A stretch of 64,000 nucleotides of DNA from Phytophthora colocasiae (taxonomy: Eukaryota > Oomycota > Peronosporomycetes > Peronosporales > Peronosporaceae): contig JAGKQI010000080.1 of NCBI GenBank assembly GCA_018806915.1, positions 372,001 through 436,000 of the forward strand, given 5' to 3'. Shown piece after piece: positions 40,101 through 50,000 of the stretch. Within the stretch, counting starts at the first letter, position 1. Each line of letters opens with the position of its first letter. A program made the position numbers and the translations under genes. Under the pieces are notes generated by a model. The model had not been told where the DNA came from. It saw only the letters and a program-made list of their open reading frames with translations, and did not search any database.

Positions 40101-40377
40101 TTATTCTGTAGCATCCCGACATACGGCTGTGGGAAATTCCCCCTGTGCGGGCAACATCCAGAATTAGTAGCACCACTCGAGTTATTCTGTAGCATCCTGA
40201 CTTACGGCTACGGAAATTCCGTGCACACGCAACATCCAGAACTAGTAAAGCACCACTCGAGTTATTCTGTAGCATCCTGACTTACGGCTATGGGAAATTC
40301 CGTGTGCACACGCAACATCCAGAATTAGTAAAGCACCACTTGAGTTATTCTGTAGCATCCCGGCTTACGGCTGTGCT
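40101..40377. repeat. Tandem ~81 bp repeat inside the piggyBac-like element
   Basis: Three full and one partial unit beginning TTATTCTGTAGCATCC at 40101, 40182, 40262 and 40345. The first bases resemble the TTATTCTGTA of the element's own ends. Confidence 0.85.
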
Positions 40378-40492
40378 CCCTCATTGTATGTGATCTATCC
40401 ATACTCTGGGATATCGCAGAGATCACCTGTCAAGTCAAAGTTACTAGTTTCCGGAACGTTGTCATTTATTTCCAGGTCTTCTACATCTTCTT

Positions 40493-41057
40493 CTACACTT
40501 TCCTCAAGTGGACCACCTCGTTGTCTGCCATAATGTCTTCTTCGTCGGCGTTGGAATCGGAATCGCTGACATCAGCGGTCTCCACGAGATTCACGTCATC
40601 GATAGCTGTAGAGCCAAACAGTCGCTCCTTTCGGAGCCTCTCCATGAAATTGTCAGCTACCAAACACGTCCGAGTCGATGAGGCCGTCGGCTCCGTTTGG
40701 TTCATCGGTCTCGCTCTTTGCTTCTTCATCAGCAGCCATGCACTCACTTGAATCGAATTCTGGATCATCCGGAAAAAGGCATTGGTCGCGCCGTCTTGCT
40801 CCGTATCATCCGGTATAGCTGCTGGTAGTTCACCTGTAGCGCCCACCTCCTCTGTGTCGACAACTGTGGTGGCACAAAAATAAGGCCACTAACCTTCAAA
40901 GAAGTTTATGCCACGTCTGGCTTCGTCGAGACGGCCCTTCACCCCGGCTTCACGTAGCGTTGATTCTAGGTCATCCCTGTCGGCTTACGAGCCTTCCAGC
41001 TTCCTCGCAGATCTCGCGCCATAGTTGCTTGAACGGCTTCTCTGCTGGGCCGTTCAT
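40493..41057 (-). pseudogene. piggyBac-type transposase N-terminal remnant
   Basis: The ATG at 41057 starts MNGPAEKPFKQLWREICEEA. After shifts and stops the reading resumes as GRLDEARRGINFFEG and then runs 117 codons open to VVHLRKV, with acidic SDSDSNADEEDIMADNE. This resembles the N-terminal acidic region of oomycete piggyBac-derived proteins; the DDE domain is missing. Confidence 0.5.
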
Positions 41058-41359
41058 TTTTTCGGAATGACAATGTGGGGTGGCTTCTGACACGTGAACC
41101 GATGGGCTTTCGACAGAATTTTCAAACCTGTTGGGGATTTATATGCGTCTTTCTATCCTCCTTGAATAATACCCGTCTATCATCCCATCGCCGATCTGTT
41201 AGGAAAGTGGACTGATCCAGACACCATACAATAATCTTCATGCGGAGTTCTGGAGCGCTGATGAGTTTGCTGGATATTAAATCCTGTACAATATATTATT
41301 CTGTAGGATACAGAATACCGGGTTAGAGGGGTTAAGATGATGAGCACATCAACATTTTA

Positions 41360-41796
41360 CTACCATCCTTTAGGGACACATTGCGAGTACATATTGGTGT
41401 AGAACTTGCATTCGGATCCAGCAACACACTCGCCTGGGCCCGAGTAGTTGTCACCACCACACTGTTTCCACCTCTCGATGCGTGAGTCAATATTGGGCAG
41501 TGGTTGACATTGGTGGAACAATTCGTTGAGGACTACGCACGTGTAGCCTTCCTCGCAGGTTGAGTCGGGTTTGTCGAAGTTCCGACCTCCACATTGCCCC
41601 CACGCCGAGATGGTGTTGTCATCTGTAGAGAGATGTTTAACCACGAGATCTGCATCGTCCGTGTGCACTTTGATCTTGATGTGGATCGACGTCTTCTGTT
41701 CGTCTTCGTCTGCGAGTCTGCGTAGTACGAGGCGTTGATGCTGGTAGTAAGAAGTGCTACGACGACGAAGCTGGAGATAATCCTTGTGTAGGCCAT
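41360..41796 (-). pseudogene. Two-CBM1 secreted protein, frameshifted
   Basis: Signal peptide MAYTRIISSFVVVALLTTSI..ASYY in one frame, and DEDEQKTSIHIK...TISAWGQCGG in another. Deleting or adding one base near 41722 would be needed to connect ASY with LRRLADEDE, as in the [12 protein letters not shown] of the neighbour. The downstream part has two CBM1 modules (WGQCGGRNFDKPDSTC.., WKQCGGDNYSGPGEC..YSQCVPKG). The equivalent of the neighbour's first CBM1 is absent. It ends at 41360 with KGW. Confidence 0.75.
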
Positions 41797-41916
41797 GGTG
41801 AAGGACTTGCCTGGTGCGATGCGATCTTCAGAGTGAGATCGACGCTTTGGAAGCGATGCATGGTGAAGATTTTAGTGATATGTAAATTTCAATTCACTAA
41901 AACCTGTTGTAGCTAT

Positions 41917-42642
41917 CTACGATAACTCTTGCTCCTTGGGAACACATTGCGAGTACCACGAATTGAAGAACTTGCACACGGATCCGGCGGTGCAGGCGGT
42001 TGGGCCTTCATAATCCTCACCACCACATTGATCCCACAACTTGATACCTGTTGCGTTGCGCAGTGGTTGACATTGGTAGTACCATTTGTTGACAACTTCG
42101 CAGCTGTAGCCTTCCTCGCAGGTCTTTTTGGGCGTCTCGGCATCGTCATCCGGTGAGTCATCTCTCGAGAAGTCGAAGTCGAAACCCAGGCCTCCACACT
42201 GCTCCCAGGCTGGAATGATGGCCTCATCATTTAAAAGGTCTTCAACTAACAGATCGATGTCATCTGTGTCGTGCGCTTTGGCGTGGTTGTGGTGCTGTTT
42301 AGTCTGGATTGACGTCTGTGAGCCTTTTGGCAGACATTGCGCATACCAGGGATTGTTGAGTACGCACACGTAGCCTTGAGCACACACGGAGTTACCCTCA
42401 TAACCAATACCTCCGCATTGTCCGTACTTGGGGACTGCGTCGTCCGATCGCGTAGGTAGATCGTTGGCAAACAAACCTTCAAGAGAGGCGCTATCATCGC
42501 CATCAACAGAGGTGCTATCATCGCCAAATCCAGTAGATCCACTGTCTTCGTCTATGAGTTTGCGTATGTACGAGGCATTGACGTTTGTCGAAGCGAGAAG
42601 AGCCACGGCAATGAACCCGGTGATAGTGTTGATGTTGGTCAT
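41917..42642 (-). CDS. Secreted protein with three CBM1 cellulose-binding modules
   Basis: 241 residues from [20 protein letters not shown] (signal peptide). Three CBM1 modules: [15 protein letters not shown]...YAQCLPKG (~70-105), [13 protein letters not shown]...[20 protein letters not shown] (~145-200, with a long acidic insert after GLGF) and [24 protein letters not shown] (~207-240). Linkers are acidic and His-rich. The module aromatic residues needed for cellulose stacking are mostly present. No catalytic domain, so a wall-binding or CBEL-like role is inferred. Confidence 0.85.
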   Translation of the reverse strand: MTNINTITGFIAVALLASTNVNASYIRKLIDEDSGSTGFGDDSTSVDGDDSASLEGLFANDLPTRSDDAVPKYGQCGGIGYEGNSVCAQGYVCVLNNPWYAQCLPKGSQTSIQTKQHHNHAKAHDTDDIDLLVEDLLNDEAIIPAWEQCGGLGFDFDFSRDDSPDDDAETPKKTCEEGYSCEVVNKWYYQCQPLRNATGIKLWDQCGGEDYEGPTACTAGSVCKFFNSWYSQCVPKEQELS

Positions 42643-43779
42643 GGTAGACTTGCTTGGGTTGACGAGAACTTGAAAAGTGAACACTATAGTGCCTGCATGT
42701 CGAGGCCGTTGGAAGGTTTCCGAACTGTTTCATGAAAGTGACATGCATCTAATGCACAATCTCATCCCAACGATTGTTTCGGATGAAACCAACGCATCTC
42801 TGCTGCTGGAGAAATGTTAGGAGGTTTACAACAACGTTCTCCACGAGAAGAAGCAACTACTAGTACACTGTATTTTAATGTTATCCAAATGCTAATACTT
42901 TTGTGTGTGTGGAGTCTCAGGAGCTCCCCGGAGGAAGCTCGACAGCTTATTGTCGTCATAATGTTCAACATAATCAGACGGCACTTCCTAAGAAAAAAGC
43001 TATACTTTCATCATTCTCCAACAAACAAGCGCTTTCCATACACTATACTATTCGAGAGGATCCCTCATCTGGATAATTGTCATCACTTGAGTCAGTGTAA
43101 TTCTAGAGTTAAAACAATCATCGGGACCAGAAACAACAAGCTCGTACTAAACAACATGTACCAAGCAAAAGAAAATCTGCAACTGACGTGGCCGAATGCA
43201 AGTTCCAATCGCTCAACCAGTCGTTTCGTAAAAATGTAATTACGATCTCTATTTACGATAAATACTTGAAGTATCAGACATGGTCTCAGTCACGGTATCA
43301 GACGGAATCAGATGGGCTAGTCATGGTGTCGTTGACGCCGAGTTGGCGACGTTCTCGTTTGCCGTGATTGCACACTCCACCAACTTGTGGCGTGGTAGCC
43401 ATTTCAGCATACCATCGTGGTGTTTTTACGATTGTTTCGTGAACAAAGTGGCGGTCGGCAGACGAAACCCTAGGGGCATTTCTTGCCTATTTCGAGGAGT
43501 GCGAGGGTTCGATGTCGTTGTAGTTACACTGCTGGTGTTGATACATACCTAGCAATCGAGTTCGCAGGTGCCTGTAGTGCAGTTCGCAAGTGCCGTAGGT
43601 ACGTGTAACACGTAGCTCGAACCTCTTTTCCGCCCTATTAGGTAATGCCAAATTTTACCCAATCATTATCCTTGTACCTTCTTACTGGTCAAAACTCAAC
43701 AACGTGTCCTCTTTGCGAGAAAACGAGAGAGAAGAAGCAGAACGCGAGTTTCGAGTCAGCTGATAGATAGAGAAGAAAC
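42643..43779. other. Intergenic, no gene recognised
   Basis: 1.1 kb between the CBM1 gene and the Rab gene. Short open frames at 42814-43239 and 43280-43552 lack recognisable domains, signal peptides or codon structure and are not called. The last ~150 bp should hold the Rab promoter. Confidence 0.4.
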
Positions 43780-44529
43780 ATGGCAGACGCAGGCAATAGC
43801 AAGGCGCGAGAGGTGAAGGTGGTGCTGCTAGGGGACACGGGAGTGGGCAAGTCCTCGCTGGTGCTGCGCTTCGTGACCAACAACTTCCGTCCGTACTCGG
43901 AATCTACCATCGGCGCCTCCTTCATGTCCAAGATGATTGTGGTCAACGACACGCCCATCAAGTATCAGATTTGGGATACCGCCGGCCAGGAGAAGGTAAT
44001 TTGTCTGCGTGATTTATTTATTTTTTGTAATTTCTTATTTATCTGATAATATTTGATGTTCACGTTATTAATTCTGTAGTACCACAGCTTGGCACCAATG
44101 TACTACCGAGGAGCGGCTGCTGCCATCGTAGTGTACGATATCACTAGAAAGGTTTGTTGTAAATGTTTTTCTTGTTTGATATTCTTCTTACTTACAGTTT
44201 ATTTGAATTTGTAGCAATCGCTGACGACATTGAAGAATTGGGTGAAGGAGCTAAAGCAATTGGGTCCCGACAACATTGTGATTGCCATTGCAGGCAACAA
44301 GAGCGACCTGGAAGAGAAGCGCGAAGTGCCGGCAAGTCAGGCCCGAGCTTACGCCGAAGAGATCGGTGCTTTGTTCATTGAGACCAGTGCCAAGGAGGAC
44401 ACGAACGTGTCGGACTTGTTCATCCAGATCAGCCAGGCGCTACCCACGGCTTCGGCCGAGAGCAATGCACTGCCGGAGATCGTGGACCCGTACGGAGGTG
44501 GTAAGAAGAAGTCTGGAGGCTGCTGTTAA
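43780..44529 (+). CDS. Rab GTPase, Rab5/Rab22-like (3 exons)
   Basis: Exons 43780-43995, 44080-44151 and 44215-44529, with introns of 84 and 63 bp, both GT-AG; about 200 residues. G motifs: GDTGVGKSS (P-loop), STIGASF (switch I), WDTAGQEK (switch II), NKSDL and [25 protein letters not shown] and [20 protein letters not shown] resemble the Rab5 branch, nearest Rab22/31 by eye. C-terminal GGCC for double prenylation. Expected role is early endosomal trafficking. The two exon 1 and exon 2 ends fall in phase 0, splitting QEK-YHS and TRK-QSL. Confidence 0.92.
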
Positions 44530-44726
44530 CACGAAGAGACAGACAGACAGGAATTGCTGGGAAACCTATCAAAGCGACAGGAGGAAAACTCGAGCGTTGT
44601 GTCGTGTCGATTGCTGGATCGGTTTGGACGGGAGGAAAGTGCTAAACAATGCGTAATTTTTTTTTGATTTGGAAATGGTGTTTTTTGTTTGCTAGCAGAA
44701 CACTGGGATGTCTAGGGGAACCCATG

Positions 44727-45405
44727 TTACCAGTCACGTAGCTGCCGTTTGATTTCTCGTTCGTCATCACGTCTACGATTGTCGACTTGGCCTCGTTTGA
44801 AACACGCGGCCATGATCACCTTAATCCAACCTGTGTTGCCGACTTCAATACGCATGGGGATCTACGAACAGCACAAATTAGCATAGAAATTATTCGGGTT
44901 TGAATTCCAGTTTCACTCTCTCACCAGTTGAGCATTCGGTCGATTGGCAAATTCTTCCAGTTTGTTGAGTTCGGATCTGTTTGCAAGCAGTTTGCGCACT
45001 CGTGTAGGCTCTGGTCGTCCAATTAGTCCCTGTCGCCACACTATCCACGAACATCTCAGTCAACGCAAAAGTATTTTTTTTTCAGTAAAAGGATTCAGAC
45101 TTCGCACCTGGGATGTTCAATTCGTGCAGATACAATTCATGTTTGTAAAATGCACCAAAGGCAGTCGACAGATCAGCGTTGCGGGCTCGCAACGACTTGA
45201 CCTCGGACGGTTTAAGCACAATCCCCAAATTCCATTCCCGCTCCACTTCGTAATTTCCAGCAGCTTTACGAACGAACTTTTGGTTCCGACACAGAAGTTG
45301 AATCGGGAAGTCACGGAGGCCACGAGTTGAGCCGTTATGCCACGGTGTCTTGCGCACACCGAAGGGGAGAGAGGTCAAACGAGAGCCACGAAGAAGAATT
45401 TCCAT
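44727..45405 (-). CDS. smpB: SmpB (tmRNA-binding protein) homologue, 3 exons, probably mitochondrial
   Basis: Exon 1 45405-45108, exon 2 45040-44925, exon 3 44861-44727, introns 67 and 63 bp, GT-AG; 182 residues. SmpB signature blocks in order: KAAGNYEVEREWNLGIVLKP, SEVKSLRARNADLSTAFGAF, ELYLHELNIP, then PEPTRVRKLLANRSELNKLE (exon 2) and IPMRIEVGNTGWIKVIMAAC with a basic DRRRDDEREIKRQ-like tail (exon 3). The N-terminus MEILLRGSRLTSLPFGVRK is Arg/Leu-rich without acids, like a mitochondrial presequence; an ATG at 45438 is an alternative start. SmpB delivers tmRNA to stalled bacterial-type ribosomes. Oomycete mitochondrial genomes have been reported to encode a tmRNA, which gives this nuclear protein a natural partner. 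Confidence 0.85.
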
Positions 45406-45743
45406 CAAGAAATCAATAAAATGTTTTTTATGGTGCATTTATTATAATACACTCGATTAAGTACGTTCTTGAAAGAAGAAAGTGTTCTTAATTTGTGCTT
45501 CAACTTGCTTCTCTTGGTCGATTCTGTTGGATAAGAACCAATTCACCCCCTATTCTTGGTGTCAAAGCATGATATTATTTATATTTTGATGAGAGCAGAC
45601 TTCCGCTCGTCCTCGCTCGGCTTCCGAGGACGGATAACTCAATCTGCTTTGGCGTGGTGAGTTCTTCTCGAAAAAAGCTCCTTCAGCTGTCACAACCGCA
45701 CTTGCCTAAACTCCATCAATTGAGAGCTTCTCCACTCTCGATC

Positions 45744-46922
45744 ATGGCTGAAACAGCGAATCGAGCGGGTCTGTTCATTGACACGGACTTGCCCCGACAA
45801 GAAGTCCGTTCCAAGGCCAATGTCGCTCCTTCCGGGTTCCTCGAACGAGCTTCAAAGATATTGTCTGCCCATTTGAATGCAGTTGTAGATGATGACAAGA
45901 AGGACGGAACTCCCACTACTGAAGTTACAAGTCCGACGTGGGGTAACACCATTCACAAGGAGCCGTTCCAAGACATGGATATGCTCGAAAGCGGTCACGC
46001 CCGGGAATACCTGGCCGAAGAATGTCTAAGTCCGACACAGGCCAAAGCTTGGGCGTACTCGACCGTCGAACGTGCCAACAAGAATCAGTACAAAATGTAC
46101 TGGAACAACGATCAATTCCTACTCAGTGCCAAACAAGTAGGCGGCACATTCTACATCTCGCAGTACGAGAACTTCCCCGAATCGGATGAAGCTGAAGAGC
46201 CTATTGGACACTACTGCGCTGTACTTCGTAAATCTTCAGACCACAACTTTAAACTCTACAGTTGCGGGTGCGAAGGCTGCGACCAGAGCTTCAGCACTTA
46301 CACGTGCAGCAACATCCACGAAGACGCCACTGCTGCAGCTGCAGAAGGCGCCGATCGTCAACTTCTAGCTGACATCTCGCACTTTACGAAAGCTGCGGGT
46401 GTTGTAGGCTCTGAAATGCGATGCTTCTCGGTGGTTATCCCCGCTATCATGGACGACAAACGCTCTCGCGTTGTCTGGTGCCCTCGAGTCAGTCGGGCCG
46501 TCACGACTTCCGGTGGTACACCCAGAGGTACGCCACGTACTTCACTCATGACGTCGCCGTCGCCACGCAACAGACACCAGCACATTTTCACCTTTGAGGC
46601 GCCAACAAGCGACCGGATCAAGATCGGGAGTAAATTGCCCGTCTGGTGCCCGGAAGTGAACTCGCTCATGCTGAAATTCCATGGTGGACGCATCCGTGAA
46701 GCTTCGGCCAAGAATTTCATGCTCATGTTGGATGAGGAGCCCACGGGAGGTCCCGTGAGCCCTGTACCAGATCCGACGGGCAACAACCGCGTACTGATGC
46801 AGTTCGGTAAGTTCTCCAAGTCCAAGTTCGCGCTTGATTTCCGATTCCCATTGGCTCCGATTCAAGCATTTGCTATTGGACTCTCGTCTTGCGCCTGGAA
46901 CGTCAAAGCTACAGCTACCTGA
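45744..46922 (+). CDS. Tubby-like protein
   Basis: 392 residues from MAETANRAGLFID (an upstream ATG at 45654 is in frame but the stretch between looks non-coding). The C-terminal tubby signature is clear: KLPVWCPEVNSLMLKFHGGR, EASAKNFMLM, VLMQFGKFSKSKFALDFRFP and PLAPIQAFAIGLSSCAW. Family members bind phosphoinositides through this domain. The N-terminal half lacks an F-box. Convergent with the channel gene, 121 bp between stops. SmpB is divergent upstream across ~340 bp. Confidence 0.88.
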   Translation: MAETANRAGLFIDTDLPRQEVRSKANVAPSGFLERASKILSAHLNAVVDDDKKDGTPTTEVTSPTWGNTIHKEPFQDMDMLESGHAREYLAEECLSPTQAKAWAYSTVERANKNQYKMYWNNDQFLLSAKQVGGTFYISQYENFPESDEAEEPIGHYCAVLRKSSDHNFKLYSCGCEGCDQSFSTYTCSNIHEDATAAAAEGADRQLLADISHFTKAAGVVGSEMRCFSVVIPAIMDDKRSRVVWCPRVSRAVTTSGGTPRGTPRTSLMTSPSPRNRHQHIFTFEAPTSDRIKIGSKLPVWCPEVNSLMLKFHGGRIREASAKNFMLMLDEEPTGGPVSPVPDPTGNNRVLMQFGKFSKSKFALDFRFPLAPIQAFAIGLSSCAWNVKATAT

Positions 46923-47043
46923 AGGAATTATCAGCAGAAAATGACAAGGCATGTACTATAGAACTGCCCAGGATTGCGACTTCAAACAGTATTTTATGAA
47001 GAAAACTAAAATCAGTGCATTGAAAAGCGATACATTCCTGCAT

Positions 47044-50000
47044 TCACTGCTCTTCGTTTTCTTCACTTTTAACTTCTTCAGCTTCATTGATCTCCCCTTC
47101 AGACTTTTCTTCTTCTTCTTGGACTTCTTCATCGTCAGGAGCTTCCACTGTAGATTTTTCTTCTTCTTCTTCTTCTTGATCAGAAGCTGCTGAATCGCTT
47201 GATCCACGTTCTCTCTCATCAGGAGAAATCTCTGCAGCTTCTTCTGGTCTAGTAGGTTGAGATTCACCAAGTTCGTCCTCTTTCTTGTCTGCGATCATCT
47301 CAGTAGCCGTCACTGCGTCCAGCACCTGGTTGTCGAGCACTGGCATGACTTTACCTAACGCCACAGGCTCCGGAACATGTTCTTTCCCGGTAGCTCGAGC
47401 CTTCTTTAGATCTTCCCACGTCTTCATGACGTGGTCAACAGCACGTTGGTACTTCTCATTCGCTTCAATAGCGTACGACTTGACCGGAGCTTGCATTGTC
47501 TCCCACGTGAGTTTGGAGTCCCCTGCAGCTCGTACCACGACGCCATCAAGAACGACATCATCGGGCCACGTACACGTGAGCTCGTACGTGGCTTCCACTA
47601 GGTCCTTCTGGAAGCCTTGGCCCTCAAGAGGCTTATATCTTCTTGGTACTGACATCCGAAATGCCTCTGTGAATTCCGGCAGCAACACTTTTGGGAGTTT
47701 CTCCTTTTCTTGAAGTTCATCTATTTCTTTTGGTGGAGCTTCTGCGTCTTCTTTCGAGAAAAGAGACTGAATGTAGTCCACCGGTATCAGTACCAAGTGC
47801 TTCATGAACGCCAGCAATTGACCAAGCACAACGAACACGAGTCTCCCGAAGATCAGGTACAGTAAGAGGCCAAACGTAACGAGGAAGCACAGCACCGTCA
47901 TGAGCATCACGTGTGAGTACACGATCTTGACCAAAAACCCGTACTGTCCGAGCACGTCATATCTCCCGAGCTTGTCCTCCAGGATTGTATACATTTGGTC
48001 GGTTGTAGCGTTTGGATTCTCGTCCAGAATCGTGCCTAAGCCCACAGATCTCAAGAGCCAAGGTAAGTTCAACATTGTACCTTTCAACAGCTCTGAGTTG
48101 CCGTACATCCACGCTGAGAAGCCCAAATGCAACGCTAACGTCCAAGGAAGCACCTGGATTGTCACTTGGCCCAGGATCTCGTCGTATGTGGTTTTCACGC
48201 TGTATAAACGGAGAATCGACAGTTTATCCATCCAGTACATGCCAGCGCTTGCTACTGCTGCAATGAAGAGCAGCACAGGCGAGCCACCACAGAAAACCAT
48301 CGTCACAAAGACAGAGTTCAGTACCATCGGGTACCGTAGAGAGATGTCGAACGTCGGTCCAGCGTACAGCTTGTCCATTTTGTCCTGCGTACGGATGGAG
48401 CGGCGTTTGTGCCAGCGATAGATCGGAGACCAAATGTACATCCGAGTAAACAGAGTCAATTGCGGGAGGAAAGCGTTCAGCAGCATCGTCGTGGCGATCC
48501 CCATGCCTGCAGTAGGGTACCAGCCACGTTGAAAATCCCTGTACTTGCCTCCTAGCATCTCTTTCGCCACTGGAACACTGCTTAAACCGAAGGATGCATT
48601 CACGAGCATCACAATCAGAGCTGTATTCAGGAACTGGGCCCCAAACATCCGTACTGCGACTCGAATTGTCCTTGTGGACTCACTGGTGTGTCGCTCAAAC
48701 ACAGCGAACATCCGGAGAATAGTATTCAGCAGGAAATTCACGATCACGACCACACCGGCAGCTACAAGGATGAGCGAGTTCTTAATCAGGTAATCCTTGG
48801 TGAATCCGCGGCACGGGAGGTTCTTCCAGAGCATTTTAGGACCTTCAACGAAGCCGTGGTCTTTGATACTGCTGGTTAAAGCTGTAGAGCAGTAGCAGTA
48901 CAGCACGTGGCTGGCGTCGTATTCCTCACAGACCATCCCTCTACCTTTCACGAGTTCATTATAGTAGAAGCACGGGAGGGTGTTGCATTGGCCCGTGCTT
49001 GATTCCGAGATACAGGGGTCCACACAGCGCGTTGGATGTGAATACGTCGCTCCAAATGACGTTCTCGAAGGGGTTAAAGCGTGTAAAATCCCGTTCGTAA
49101 AGGAAATGTGATAGCGAGGCTCTCCGGAGCTTCCAGGTGTACACGTCTGCGTCTCATTCCAAGCTAAAGTCCACGGAATAGCTCTCTTGGTCGTGGGGTT
49201 CACTGCAAACGTCGTGTCTGCGTAGTAAACAGCAGGAAGAGCTCGGTCGCACAGACCTTCAGGCGGCGTTTTGCTCGCAAATTGGTCCTGAGTCGTCTGG
49301 GCGGCGGAAATGATAGCGCACGAGATGATCAACAGAGCAATTGTCACCAAGTTGGTCACGAATTGTCGGTAGAAGCGGCCGCGGTTGGTCACTTCGAGGT
49401 TTTCCCACAAAATATTCGACGGCTCGGGCGCTCGAGTCACTATTAGGGGGAATTCATTGCGGAAAAGAAGCTCCTCGGGTTGCCCTTTGCGAGCCAGCCA
49501 CCGCGTAGACTGGCGGTAGTCTTGCAGACAGCGACGTCTAGATTCCAGATTGTTAAACACCACAAAGGCGCACTCGCAGGCTTCCCAGTTGAAGGCTTGT
49601 TGGGTGTTGGTAGCTGCCGTTTTAGCCGCTTTCGCTGCCGCAGCGAGCTTGTCCTTGGACGCAGTACTCTTGGACTTGGTCTCCTTCAGTTTGTCCGGTG
49701 ATTTGACCTCTGGAACATCCGCACCATGTAGAGCGGCGACCTTCTTCCTCTTCTTTTTCAGTTGATCCTCGAGCTTATTGAACTTTGTTTCTGTGGTGTG
49801 GATCAGCTTCTCGTCCTCAGCCTTGAAGTCCGCTGGCGAGTGGCTCTTTTCAGCCTGTAACGTGTTGTAAAGCAGCTTGGCCTCGTCTTTCTTCTGACTG
49901 AGCCACTCGATGGACAGAAACGTCCGCAAGAGTCCACCGGTGGGATGCGCCACGCTCACTTCCGCGATCCACGTGTTGAGATAAAGGTCCTTGTTGATCG

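Larger units (their letters stand above)
39303..41335. mobile_element. piggyBac-like element, degenerate
   Basis: TTAA at 39303-39306 and 41332-41335 flank inverted ends: left CCCTTCTAACCCGAGCCG, right (complement) CCCCTCTAACCCGG, each followed by TATTCTGTATYCTACAGAAT. TTAA target sites and CCY-starting termini are piggyBac hallmarks. Total 2033 bp. The interior holds a decayed minus-strand reading frame and a short tandem repeat; no transposase catalytic core is recognisable. Confidence 0.75.

Noticed and set aside
40101..40377. CRISPR-like spacing of ~81 bp repeats
   Set aside because: The whole unit is repeated with no unique spacers, and the genome is eukaryotic.
42814..43552. Two plus-strand open frames of 141 and 90 codons upstream of the Rab gene
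   Set aside because: No domains, signal peptide, or repeat; composition like non-coding flank.
44727..45405. SmpB as evidence of bacterial contamination
   Set aside because: It has two short GT-AG introns that restore the protein, and it sits between eukaryotic Rab and Tubby genes.
46951..47193. Phe-rich frame overlapping the channel gene's 3' end
   Set aside because: Antisense reading of the Glu/Lys-rich C-terminal coding sequence (GAA/GAG read as TTC/CTC).
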